From Panax quinquefolius (taxonomy: Eukaryota > Streptophyta > Magnoliopsida > Apiales > Araliaceae), in contig CM035171.1 in assembly GCA_020205615.1 (NCBI GenBank), positions 22,881,741-22,945,740 on the forward strand: a stretch of DNA of 64,000 nucleotides, in the 5' to 3' direction. The translations under genes and the position numbers were made by a program. Shown piece by piece: positions 31,812-43,855 of this stretch; within the stretch, counting starts at the first letter, position 1; each line of letters opens with the position of its first letter. The notes beneath the pieces are model-generated. The model worked only from the letters and a program-made list of their open reading frames with translations. It made no database searches and was not told where the DNA came from.

Positions 31812-32848
31812 TCAAAGTATTCCTTCTTCATCGATTCTTGCTTCTGGAATAACACCTTCTTGTACTTTCTTCTTCATACGCATCAGCTCCGGGTTTGTGG
31901 CTTGAGAAACTTTAACTTTATCGATTAAAGTTGGTTCTATGCGTATACTTGACATCATCGCACTCGTTCCTGCATATGATCTTCTATTCAACGCGTCACC
32001 TACCACGTTTGCTTTTCGGGATGGTATTAAATAGTGTGGTCGTAATCTTTCATGTTTCGAGCCAACGTCGTTCTTGCATGTTGAGTTCTTTTTGAGTGAA
32101 GAAATATTTGAGGCTTTTATGGTCTGAATATATCTCCACTTTCTCCCCCATATAGATAGTGCCTCCAGATCTTTAGCGTGAAAACGACTGCTGCCAACTC
32201 TAGATCATGAGTAGGATAATTCCTCTCATATTCTTTAAGTTGTCGCGAGGCATAGGCTATAACTTTCCCACGTTGCATGAGAACACATCCTAGCCCTTTG
32301 CCTGAAGCATCGCTATAGATACCAAATCCATCTGAACTAGATGGTATGGTCAAAACAGGTGCCGAAATGAGTCTCCTCTTAAGCTCTTGGAAACTCTTTT
32401 CACATTCCTCGCTCCATACGAATTTGATATTTTTTCGAGTCAACTGAGTTAACGGGGTAGCGATTCGAGAAAACCCTTCCACGAATCTCCGATAATAACT
32501 AGCTAAGCCCAGAAAGCTACGTACTTCGGTCACCGTCTTTGGTTGCTCCCAACTTTGTATTGCTTCAATCTTCGTCGGGTCAACAGATACTCCATGTTTT
32601 GACACCACGTGCCCTAGGAATGCTACTTCCTCAAGCCAGAACTCGCATTTCTTTAACTTAGCATATAACTTGTTTTCACGCAGCCTTTGGAGTACCAGCT
32701 CCAAATGGTGCTCATGATCTTCACGGCTTTTGGAATATATGAGGATGTCATCAATAAAGAAAACAACGAATTGATCCAAATAATCCTTGAATACTCGGTT
32801 CATCATATCCTTAAAAGTCGCAGGAGCATTAGTCAATCCAAAAGACAT
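31812..32848 (-). pseudogene. Reverse transcriptase C-half and RNase H, copy 2
   Basis: 32117-32848 (243 codons) is the best preserved RT/RNase H of this family here: Phe-Ile-Asp-Asp intact, [13 protein letters not shown] at the RNase H start, Arg-Asn-Tyr-Pro-Thr-His-Asp-Leu-Glu. A frameshift at ~32120 breaks it before the second half of RNase H (31812-32006 holds its end and the start of integrase). Confidence 0.92.
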
Positions 32849-33354
32849 GATAGGAGTTCATAATGCCTGTACCGAGTTCTGAAGGCAGTCTTCGGAATAT
32901 CCTCAGCTTTAACCTTCAGCTGATGATATCCAGAACGAAGATCGATCTTTGAAAAGAATTGTGCTCCTTGTAACTGGTCAAACAGGTCATCAATACGAGG
33001 TAGCGGATACCTATTCTTGATAATGACATGGTTTAATTCCTGGTAATCGATACAAAGTCGCATACTCACGTCTTTCTTCTTTACAAATAAAACAGGAGCA
33101 CCCCGAGGAGATGTACTAGGACGAATTAAACCGATGTCCAACAACTCCTGTAGTTAGACCTTTAACTCCTGAAGTTCAATAGGAGCCATTCGATATGGGG
33201 TTTTAGAAATGGTCTTTGTACCAGGTTCAAGATCAATAAAGAATTCAACTTCACGTTCCGGGGGTAGACCGGGAAGTTCTTCAGGAAATACGTCAGGAAA
33301 GTTAATAACAACAGGAATATTATTCAAATATGACGTGTCTTTATTCAAATCCAT
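32833..33354 (-). pseudogene. Reverse transcriptase N-half and protease-RT linker, copy 2
   Basis: 33154-33354: [14 protein letters not shown] and Pro-Tyr-Arg-Met-Ala-Pro. 32833-33144: [32 protein letters not shown] (first catalytic Asp). Separated by a TAG at about 33154 (where Gln is usual) and by a frameshift at ~32850 from the rest of RT. Confidence 0.9.
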
Positions 33355-33907
33355 AACATGGGCTAAGAAAGCTTGACACCCATTTTTTTAATAAACGAAT
33401 GGCTTTATGGCTTGATATAACAGTGATTGATTTTAATGGCTTAGTTGCTTGAATTCGCACAACAGGTTGGTTAGGAATATGAAAACTAACAACATTACAA
33501 AAACAATCAATTTTGGCATGATGAGTAGTTAACCAATCAATCCCTAAAATCACATCAAAAGCAAGTATCTTTAAAGAGATAAGGTCAACAGGTAATGTGA
33601 TGGTGCCAACTTGGATCAAACAAGATTTATAAACAGTAGATGTGATTAAAGTTTCTCCTAACGGAGTCTCCACAGGTAAATCAAAGTCTAATTTCTCCAG
33701 AGTCAAGTTTAAACGTTGACCACAAGCAGGAGAAATAAATGAATGGGTAGCACCGGTATCTAGTAAGGTAAAAACTTCGCATGAATTTATGATTAGCTTA
33801 CCCGTGATCACCTCGTTTGGGTTTCTCGCATGTTGACGATCACCACAATAAACGCCTTCCAGAACCGTTGACTTTGACTTTTTCGGGATGACCTTTTGAG
33901 TCACCAT
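33341..33907 (-). pseudogene. Aspartic protease of chromovirus (nearly intact domain)
   Basis: 188 open codons with Leu-Leu-Asp-Thr-Gly-Ala-Thr-His-Ser-Phe-Ile (active site), Val-Ile-Leu-Gly-Ile-Asp-Trp-Leu further on and Gly-Lys-Leu-Ile-Ile-Asn before it. This would cut the element polyprotein. It is followed by a frameshift at the join to the RT linker. Confidence 0.9.
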
Positions 33908-35022
33908 CCCCTTGGATTTGGTTTCGCTTATAAGACAATCTCGAGCGATATGTCCTTCCTTTCCACAATTATAGCATACTTTGAACTGTTGTGGGACGGT
34001 TTGGTGATATGTCCTCTTTTCACATTTATAGCATACTGACCCGGTGGTCGTTCTCCTCCTTAAAACCAGTTGATCTTTCTTTCACGACGTCTTCACAAAG
34101 TGTCATTGTTGAATCTCTCTTTTAAAATCTTCCCCAACTCGCTTCTTCTATTTTCATGGCCATGATTACCACCAGTAGTGGTTGCTCTTGTCCGTATTTT
34201 TCTTTCTCTTTGGTTATCGTTGTTCGATGATGGCCGCCACCCAGATGATCCTAGTTGTGGTCCCTCCATTGATCGTACTCGTTATCTCGCTTCTAATAAT
34301 TGAGCCTGTTGAGAACATCCGAATAGAGAGAAAATTTATGAGAAATGAGATATCGACGATACCGGGTTTCAAATCTCTCGAAACATTCGCGTACATACGT
34401 TCCTCATTCTCCACCAAATGAGGTGCAAACACCGATAACTCGCAAACTTTGCCTCGTCTTCGAGACACCGCCATGTTGTTTTGTTCTAATCGATGAACTC
34501 CACTTCCTTCATATGATTGAACACTTTCGTGAAAGTATTTGTCATTAAATAGTTTCTAAAATGTCTCCCAAGACATGCTTTAGTGCGGCTGGATGGAGTA
34601 CGCTTCACGCACTCCCACCAAAGAGTCCGCCTCGCCATACGGAACATAAAGGTGACGAATGGAACCTTCTGTTCCTCCGTGCATCAAGACATCGAATATC
34701 TTGGTAATTTTTTTGACCCATGTTTCCACCATGATCGGATCCGGCTTTCCCTTAAATTCGTGGTCCCAACTCTTTGAATCGCTTGGTTTGTGACAACCCG
34801 TGAATTGCTATCATTTCTCCTATATTTTGAACACGAGTCTCTTCGATTCGATTTTGCATGAATCGCAAAATTTTCTAAACATCCCATCGCTCATCATCTC
34901 GCTTTCGTGTGTTGTTGTTCACAGGAGGAACATTGCCACTGCTGTTGCACGTTCTCCTCGTTGGTGAGCAAAGGTGTCTCCACGGTCTCATTTACTCCAC
35001 TGTTAACATTCTCAGTCGACAT
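33908..35022 (-). pseudogene. Chromovirus gag with two zinc knuckles (broken)
   Basis: Start codon at 35020-35022 (minus ATG, reading Met-Ser-Thr-Glu-Asn-Val). The capsid region in several frames includes Ala-Glu-Thr-Trp-Val-Lys-Lys-Ile. Two CCHC zinc-knuckle segments lie near 34018-34035 and 33940-33980; the second keeps Cys-Tyr-Asn-Cys-Gly-Lys-Glu-Gly-His-Ile-Ala-Arg-Asp-Cys. Open stretches at 34214-34474 and 34684-34887 are parts of it. Indels every 100-200 bp prevent a full-length product. Confidence 0.85.
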
Positions 35023-35210
35023 TATCAAATACTGCCATAAAACAAGGGTTAATTTAACAAATTAACATATCACATAATATCCCTATATTATGACCAACCA
35101 ACAAATAAGCTTAGGTAGGACACACTAGCGAAGGATTTACTCGTCTCTCCCCTCCTAGTTCTATTCCCCGATCTCCGCCAGAGATCATATCCCTAAGCTC
35201 TGATACCAAC
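35023..35210 (-). other. Leader and initiator-Met primer-binding site
   Basis: Non-coding leader. At 35197-35209 the minus strand reads TTGGTATCAGAGC, a perfect initiator-tRNA-Met complement, next to the LTR end at 35211. Confidence 0.9.
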
Positions 35211-37573
35211 TGTGACGCCCCCAAAATAGGTATACAACTCCCATTCTGAGTCGTCAAAATACATGGTACAGAAACAACTACAACTTTATTAATACAACAT
35301 AAAAACTGTGAGTTTAAATACAAATATTGTCATCTAGACAATATCCATACTCAAATAAGTCCTCACTACAATTATTGATACATTATTTTACAAAAATGGT
35401 GTGGACTACTAAAACGAGTTCCTAGAACCTTCATTCCATACCCCGACTAGTACTTGCTACATTCTCGCCTCCTGAGAAGAAAAATGGAACAAAAAGGAAA
35501 AGGGTGAGCTCAACTAGCCCAGTAAAGAATATTATGACTAAGATAAAATAGAACAAATTATCGTTAGTCTTCAACAGGGAAAAATCTAATAGAATACAAT
35601 AGACAACCAATTTTAAATCAATCTTCGCAGCGGAAATAATAATTCATTAGAAGAGTTAAGTAGAGAATGCAAACTACTATATTCTATATATGAATTAAAA
35701 GGTCATTGTCGATATTTTATCCCTGTAACATCAATCAATATATATATCTGGAATTAAATATTCATCTTTGCACTACAGACCAAAGATATTCATCAGTTGG
35801 TCATGTTCATCTAAACACCTGTTCATCTTTGCACTACGGGCCAAAGATATTCATCAGAAATCATTCATCTTTGTACTACATGCCAAAGATATTCAGTAAT
35901 ATTATCATTTAGGACTGAGGATGATGAAAAATATTTTAAAGAAAACGAATCCAGTGAAACAAAAGAATAAATATTAATGATTCGTATTTCAACTATTCCA
36001 TGTCCAAAAATACCTCATAAATAATCATAGTGGAGTAAAATTCAAGAATGATCAAAACATGGAAACAATCAAAGCTAGTATCCATAATAGATATTTTGGA
36101 CGAAAAACAAAAATTTAATTTTTCTGTGAATAGTGTCGTATACGTGAATAGTCCCGTATACGTGAATAGTAATTCCGACACTAAAAGACAGGAATTTCAC
36201 AAGAAAAATACTCACAATATTCCGGTATAATGATATTGAAAGAAATAATATCATTTTTAAAAAAATAATATCCCTTACCTCGAAAAGACAGTACTTCTGA
36301 CTAGAATACTGAATATAGTGCTGAAGGGAACTCGCACCGTATAGCAACACTCAAGGTATCAAAATACTCACAAGAATACGCTCGATAATATAAATAGAGA
36401 AAGAGAAAGAAAACTTGTTTCTGGTGTAATTTTCAATTCTAACATAAGCACCCTATTTGTAGGAAAATGCTTAGAACACCAAAACAGAAAATTTAATATA
36501 ATATAAATATATATATATATACAATTTTCCTACGCCCACTTTCCTAGATCTGAATTCAGTAACTTATATCACATGCAAGACCCACAATTAATGACAAAAA
36601 CATTTTTATTAATGAAAATAAATAAAACTTCCAAAAATTAATTATTTCGGAACTTCAAAACTTTAATAATTCATAATTAATAGCCCTTTTGTCAGAAAAA
36701 TTCAAACCACATGTCTTTTGCATAGGAAATTACATTATCTACAACTTTGGAGAAGAAAGTTTTTCCAAATTCCAAACAAAAATTGACCGAAATCCACAAA
36801 ATTCGATTTTATGTGTTATAATCAAATTTTAGTCAAGAAATGGGCCCTATGAGACATGTTTAACATGTTTTAAAAACTTTTTGCAAAAAAAATACTCTTC
36901 CTCCTCATATACTCATATATCCCACATTCATTGTAAAAATATCAACATTATTATATAATAATAATATAATAAAATATTATTTTATCGGAAAAGATAAAAT
37001 ATCGATTTTCAACAATTGTTACTTTAAAAATTTTCTCCATCTATATCCACATAAAATGAATATTTTCCTCGTCATATAAATCAATAATTAATTATTCACA
37101 AATAATATTACGAGAATCACAATATTGACAACCGTGTAGTTTCTCTAGGAAAGAGGAGGCTTTCAATAAGAATTTCTCCATCTGGCCATGCAATTAGGTG
37201 ATCAAACCTCCGCTAGATGTAACTTTCTAGACATTGTCAATAATATTATCTAATAATATTATTCAGATAATATGAATTATTGCTTCGATAATGGAAAATC
37301 TTTGTGTAGTGACAATTATTGAAACAACAAAGAATATAGAATATCAATGCAACAATTATTGAATCAATAAAATAAAATCTTTGAACAAGAATTATTGTAA
37401 CAATTATTGAGTAGTTCCTTCTCACGTAAGAATCAATAATTGGTGCAATACCGCAATATCATCTTGTGCAACAACGCGTATTACATTATGTTTTAACCCA
37501 TAGGGTATTCCAACAAGATAATTCAGAATAACTACGCCGTTATTTATAAACAACTTATACTTGTCGTTTTCTT
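35211..37573 (-). repeat. 5' LTR of chromovirus, truncated by the next insertion
   Basis: Starts TGTGACGCCCCCAAAATAGG in plus reading and matches 25562-28116 up to the CTTGTCGTTTTCTT segment. There a new LTR begins (37574). About 530 bp of the LTR 5' part is missing on this side and should lie right of the inserted material. Confidence 0.9.
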
Positions 37574-37899
37574 TGTGACGCCCCCAAAATAGGTTTACAA
37601 CACCCATTCTGAGTTGTGAAAATACATGGTACAGAAACAACTACAACTTTATTAATACAACATAAAAACTGTGAGTTTAAATACAAATAATGTCATCTAG
37701 ACAATATCCACACTCAAATAAGTCCTCAGTACAATTATTGATACATTATTTTATAAAAATGGTGAGGACTACTAAAACGACTTTCTAAAACCTTCATTCC
37801 ATACCCCGACTAATACTCGCTACATTCTCGCCTCTTGAGAAGAAAAATGGAACAAAAAAGAAAAGGGTGAGCTCAACTAGCCCAGTAAAGAATATTATT

Positions 37900-40878
37900 G
37901 TGACGCCCCCAAAATAGGTATACGTCACCCATTCCGAGTCGCCAACTACATGGTATAGAAACAACTATAACTTTATTAATACAACATAAAAACTGTGAGT
38001 TTAAATACAAATATTGTCATCTAGACAATATCCACACTCAAATAAGTCCTCATTAAAATTATTGATACACTATTTTACAGAATAGTGAGGACTACTAGAA
38101 CAACTTCTAGAACCATCGTTCCACACTCCGACTAGTACTCGCTACATTCTCGCCTCCTGAGAAGAAAAATAGAACAACAAGGAAAAGGGTGAGCTCAACT
38201 AGCCCAGTAAAGAACATTATGACTAAGATAATATAGAACAAATTATCGTTAGTCCTCAACAGGGAAAAATCTAATAGAATACAATAGACAACCAGCTTTT
38301 AAATCAATCTTCGCAATGAAATAATAACTCATTAGAAGAGTTAAGTAGAGAATGCAAACTACTATCTTCTATATATGAATTTAAAAGTTCATCGTCGATA
38401 TTTATATCCTGTAACATCAATCAATATATATCCGAATCAAATATTCATCTTTGCACTACAGCCAAAGATATTCATCGATTAGTCATGTTCATCTAAACAC
38501 ATGTTCATCTTTGCACTACTGGCCAAAGATATTAATCAATGGCCATATGTTCATCTCAACACTGCTCATCTTTGCACTACGAGCCAAAGATATTCATCAA
38601 GAAATCATTCATCTTTGCACTACTGAGCCAAAGATATTCATCGATTGGTCATGTTCATCTAAACACCTATTCATCTTTGCACTCTGAGCCAAAGATATTA
38701 ATCGATCGATCAATGTTCATCTCAACACTGCTCATCTTTGCAATACGGGCCAAAGATATTCATCAAGAAATCATTCATCTTTGCACTACGGTGCAAAGAT
38801 ATTCAAGAATATCATCATTTAGGATGAGGATGATGAAAAATATTTTAAAGAAAACGAATCCATTGAAACATAAGAACAAGTATTAAGGATTCGTACTTTT
38901 AAATAATCCAAGTTCAAAAAATACTTCATAAATAACCAGATTGGAGTAAAATTCAAGAATGAAGATCAAAACATAGATCCAATCAAAGATAGGAATCATA
39001 ATGCATAATCTTGGACACGTAAAAGAAAATTTAATTTTTTTGTGAATAGTGTCGATTGATGAATGAATAGCCGTGAGTACGTGAATAATAACTCCGACCT
39101 CAAAAGATAGAAATTTCACAAAAAAAACATCACCACGCTTCGTGAATAGTACTCCTGAATAGTAACTCGTGAATAATAACTCATGAATAGTAATTCATGA
39201 ATTGTAACTCATGAATAGTAACTCCGACATGAAAAAGTTCCAAATTTGACAAAAAGTTCAGAACAATATTTCGGCATAATTATATTGAAGAAGATAATAT
39301 CATTTAAGAAGAAACAACATCCCTTACCTCAGAAAGAATAGTACTTACATTTGAAATCTTTGGATATAGTCTTTGAAAGAACTTGCATCATATAGCAATA
39401 ACTCAAAGTACTAAAATACTCACAAAATACGCTCGATATTATAGAGAGAAATAGAGAGAAAACTTCAAGTTTCTTGTGTGATTTTCAATTCTAACCTAAG
39501 CACCCTATTTATAGGAAAATGCTTAGAACACCAAAGCAGAAAATTTAATATAATATTAATATATATATATATATATATTAAAATCCTACGCACACCAAAT
39601 CAGAACCAAATATCTGCCACCAATAGTCAACTAAATGAAAAAAACGTTTTTCTTAATTAAAATAATTAAAACTTCCAAAAATCAATTATTTCAGAATTTC
39701 AGAACTTCAATAATTCATAATAAATAGCCCTTTTATCAGAAAATTCAAATCTCGTGACTTTTTATAGGAAATTCATTTCTCTACAACTTTGCAGAAGAAA
39801 GTTTTCCCAAATTCCAAAAGTAAATCGATCAAATCCATAAACGAACGATTTGCTGTGCTATAATCAAATTTCAGTCAAGAAATGGGCCCACGGACATGTT
39901 TAACATGTTTTAAATAACTTTTACAACAAAAATACTCCTCATCCTCATATACTCATATATCCCACATTCATTGTAAAAATATCCCCATTATTATATTATA
40001 ATAATATAATAAAATATTATTTTATCAGAAAAGATAAAATATCAATTTTTAACAATTGTCACTTTAAAAATTTTCTCCATCTATATCCGCATAAAATCAA
40101 AATTTTTCTCATCATATAAATCAGTAATTAATTATTCACAAATAATATTACAGAATCACAATAATGACAATCAGGCCGTTCCTAGGAAAGAGGAGGCTTT
40201 CCAATAAGAATTTCTCCTTATTAGCGCGCAATTAGGTGACCAAACCTATCCTTATACAGAACTTTCTAGACATTGCCAATAACGTTATCTAATAATATTA
40301 TTCAGATAATATGAATTATTGCTCCGATAATGGAAAATACTGTGTAGTGACAATTATTGAAACAACAATAATATAAAATATCAACGCAGCAATTATTGAA
40401 TCAATAAATAAAATATCGAATGAAAGAATTATCAGTAATAATTATTGAGTAGTGCCTTCTCACGTAAGAATCAATAATTCAAAAATATTTGTAATACCGT
40501 ATGCTAGCACGCAAGCAACAACGATATTACTTTACTTTACGCATAGGGTATTCCAATGATGTTAACCAGAACTCACTACGCCAAGTTATTTATAAAAACT
40601 CAAATTTGTCTTTTTCTTCATCAAGCCGGTTATTTACGTTATGGGCCCCTAAATGATCTGCATGGTGCATTTAATATTCCCAAACAAAAAGAATATTCCA
40701 CACGACCAAACGAATATTCCCAAACAACAATGAATATTTTATAACCACTTGCGTATTTTTGAAAAAAAAAATTCATATATCACCCTTAACTTTAACTTTT
40801 TATCAATTTAACCATTTACCGAATTGTAATTATAAGAAAAATTGAATACTTTTATTTCATAAAATTCGGGGTCTTACA
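37900..40878 (-). mobile_element. Solo LTR of chromovirus family, 2979 bp, TSD ATTAT
   Basis: Bounded by TGTGACGCCCCC at 37900 and GGGGTCTTACA at 40878 and flanked by ATTAT on both sides (37895-37899 and 40879-40883). Removing it restores a continuous host LTR sequence (AAGAATATTATGA-type). It has seven minisatellite units (38446-38800) and an expanded TATTCACGAG array (39045-39225), both longer than in its neighbours. No internal sequence: a product of LTR-LTR recombination. Confidence 0.95.
38440..38805. repeat. LTR minisatellite, 7 units in the solo LTR
   Basis: Units of TTCATCTTTGCACTAC followed by GGCCAAAGATATTCATC and a variable spacer. The same unit occurs 3 times in LTRs at 26100, 35760 and 41089 and 5 times at 49850-50110 and 55680-55940 (period about 61 bp there). 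Confidence 0.9.
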
Positions 40879-43169
40879 ATTATGAACAAGATAATATAGA
40901 ACAAATTATTGTTAGTCTTCAACAGGGAAAAATCTAATAGACAACAAGTTTTAAATCAATATTCGCAGCGGAAATAATAATTCATAGAAGAGTTACGTAG
41001 AGAATAAAATCTACTATTATCTATGAATTTAAAAGTCCATCAATATTTTATCCATGTAACATCAATCAATATACATCATAAATCAAATATTCATCTTTGC
41101 ACTACAGGCCAAAGATATTCATCGATTAATTGGGTCATGTTCATCTAAACACTGCTCATCTGCACTACGGCCAAAGATATTCATCGAAAATCATTCATCT
41201 TTGCACTACATGCCAAAGATATTCAGTAATATCATCATTTAGGACTGAGGATGATGAAAAATATTTTAAAGAAAACGAATCCAGTGAAGCAAAAGAATAA
41301 ATATTAAGGATTCGTATTTCAGCTATTCCATGTCTAAAAATACCTCATAAATAATCGTAGTGGAGTAAAATTCAAGAATGATCAAAACATGGATACAATC
41401 AAAGCTAGTATCCATAATAGATATTTTGGATGAAAAACAAAAATTTAATTTTTCCGTGAATAGTCTTCAGATTCGTGAATAAAGGTCGAGTATCGTGAAT
41501 AAGTCTTAGTATCGTGAATAGTAACCTCGACACAAAAAGTTCCAAATTTGATAAAAAGTTCAAACCAATATTTTGGCATAATGATATTGAAGAAAATAAT
41601 ATCATTTGAGAAGAAAATAACACCCCTTACCTTATAAAGACAGTACTTCTAGTTGAAACACCGGATATAGGCTATGACTTGAACTTGCACCGTATAGAAA
41701 CACTCAAAATATTAAAATACTCACAAGAATACGCTCAATATATCGAGAGAGAGAGAGAGAGAAAAAAAAAACTTCAGTTTCTGGTGTGATTTTCAATTCT
41801 AACCTAAGCACCCTATTTATAAGAAATTGCTTAGAATACCAAAGCAAAAAATTTAATATACTATTAATATATATATATATATATATATTATAATTTCCTA
41901 CGCACACCTCCACTGATCCAAAACATCAGCGACACATGTGCCAACTCACCAAAAACGTTTTTGTTAATTAAAACAATTAAAACTTCCAAAAATCAATTAT
42001 TTCAGAATTTCAGAACTTCAATAATTCATAATAAATAGCCCTTTTATCAGAAAAATTCAAAACTAATTTCCTTTCCATAGGAAATTCCATTCTCTACAAC
42101 TTTGCAGAAGAAAAATTTTCCAAATTCCAAACAGAAATTGACCGAAATCCACAAACGGGCGATTTTATAGGCTATAATAAAATTTCAGTCAAGAATTGGG
42201 CCCACAGACATGTTTAACATGTTTTAAACAAATTTTGCAACAAAAATACTCTTCCTCCTCATATACTCATATATCCCACATTCATTGTAAAATATCATCA
42301 TTATTATATTATAATAATATAATAAAATATTATTTTATCGTAAAAGATAAAATATCGATTTTCAACAATTGTCACTTTAAAAATTTTCTCCATCTATATC
42401 CACATAAAATGAATATTTTCCTCATCATATAAATCAATAATTAATTATTCACAAATAATATTACGTAATCACAACATCGACAACTGAGCAGGTTCAGGAA
42501 AGAGGGACTTTCCAATAAGAATTTCTCCTTACTAGCGCGCAATTAGGTGACCAAACATCTCCTTAGGCAAAACTTTCTAGACATTGCCAGTAATGTTATC
42601 TAATAATATTATTCAGATAATATGAATTATTGCTTCGATAATGGGAAATCGTGTAGTGATAATTATCAAACAACAAGTAATATAGAATATCAATGCAACA
42701 ATTATTGAATCAATAAAATAAAATATCGATCAAGAAATATCGTAACAATTATTGAGTAGTGCCTTCACGTAAGAATCAATAATTGGTGCAATAGGTAATC
42801 TTCTCGCGGCAACAACGCCGACATCTTGTGTTTTAACCAAAAGTATTCCAACAAGATTAATTCAGTAATAATCATAATTGTTATTTATAAACAACTTATA
42901 CTTGTCATTTTCTTCATCCAATCGCTTTCAAGTTATGGGCCCACACACAAGGTCATGTACCATCGCATTTAATATTCCCAACAAAGAAGAATATTCCACG
43001 ACCAAACGAATATTCTCCGATAAAAATTAATATTTTATAACCACTTGCTTATTTAAAATATTTGCGCATTTTACCCACAACTAACCACATTAATCAAATT
43101 AACCCTTACTATTTTAAAATAAAAAATAGAGGAAATTTAATTTTATTTATAATAAGTTGGAGTCTTACA

Positions 43170-43183
43170 ACCTCCCCTCCTTA
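43170..43183 (-). other. Polypurine tract of second chromovirus
   Basis: The minus strand reads TAAGGAGGGGAGGT immediately before the LTR. Confidence 0.9.
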
Positions 43184-43855
43184 TGAAATTTCGTCCTCGA
43201 AATTGATGTACCTACTTGGTGTTTCGAAAAGATGAGGATACCTCGCTTTCATTTCCGTTTCCAACTCCCAGGTCATTTCCTTAATAGCATGGTTTCTCCA
43301 CAAAACTTTAACTTGTGGTATGACCTTCGTGCATAGGACATGTTCCTTCCTATCCAAGATCTTGACAGGTACCTCTTCATACGTTAAGTCTTCGTTTATC
43401 TCGTCCGGTTCTAACTCAATGACGTGGTTCGGGTCTTTCACATATTTACGAAGCACAGATATATGAAAAACATTATGAACACGAGACATACTTGGAGGTA
43501 ACGCGAGTCTATAGGCCACATTTCCTATTCGGTCAAGAATCTGAAATGGACCAATAAATCGTGGATTGAGCTTTCCTCTCTTCCCAAATCTTGTAACTCC
43601 CTTCCATGGAGCCACACGCAACAATACATGATCCCCAATACTAAGTTCCACGTCCTTTCGATGAAGATCCGCATAACTCTTTTGTCGATCATGTGCCGTT
43701 TGTATACGTTGTCGAATCGTTTGGATCTTCTCTTTAGTCATTCATACCAACTCTGGTCCCAACAACGTTGCTTCTCCTACCTCATCCCAACATACTGGAG
43801 AGCGACACTTTCGTCCATACAATGCTTCAAATGGAGCCACACATGCTTATTCCTG
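43181..43855 (-). pseudogene. Integrase C-terminus with complete chromodomain-like tail
   Basis: 43181-43741 (186 codons) runs to its natural stop. It includes Gly-Asp-His-Val-Leu-Leu-Arg-Val, Val-Phe-His-Ile-Ser-Val-Leu-Arg, His-Val-Ile-Glu-Leu-Glu-Pro-Asp, and the chromodomain-like end Val-Lys-Val-Leu-Trp-Arg-Asn-His...Met-Thr-Trp-Glu-Leu...Ala-Arg-Tyr-Pro-His-Leu-Phe. It is the reference version for the damaged copies at 28131 and 53440. Upstream it is joined at about 43850 to RT N-terminal sequence. Confidence 0.9.

Larger units (their letters stand above)
28975..33655 (-). repeat. 2.34-kb tandem duplication inside the chromovirus internal region
   Basis: 28975-31310 and 31315-33655 are aligned throughout with a constant offset of about 2344 bp (for example GATCAAACAAGATTTATAAA at 31270 and 33614; CTAACCCAAAATCTTGAAG at 28981 and 31318). 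In element sense, integrase of the upstream copy runs directly into mid-protease of the downstream copy at about 31310. Confidence 0.92.
25562..37573 (-). mobile_element. Chromovirus (Tekay/Del-like) with tandem-duplicated pol; 5' LTR truncated
   Basis: Minus-strand order: partial 5' LTR (37573-35211), PBS, gag, protease, RT, RNase H, partial integrase, then again partial protease, RT, RNase H, integrase and chromodomain, PPT, 3' LTR (28116-25562). The second set is offset by 2344 bp from the first. The chromodomain-like C-terminus defines a chromovirus; Tekay/Del is my best lineage guess. The 5' LTR is interrupted at 37574 by a further member of the family. Confidence 0.88.
37574..43169 (-). 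repeat. 3' LTR of the second chromovirus, interrupted by a solo LTR
   Basis: Pieces 37574-37899 and 40884-43169 join to a ~2.6-kb LTR. The minus strand starts TGTAAGACTCC at 43169 and ends at the TGTGACGCCCCC terminus (37574). Three copies of the minisatellite (41089-41220), a TATTCACGAT-like array (41450-41525) and a CT/GA run (41745-41765) are present. Confidence 0.9.

Noticed and set aside
38440..38886. Plus-strand ORFs of 78 and 115 codons rich in His, Ser and Ile
   Set aside because: They are translations of the LTR minisatellite; the repeated peptide follows the DNA repeat.
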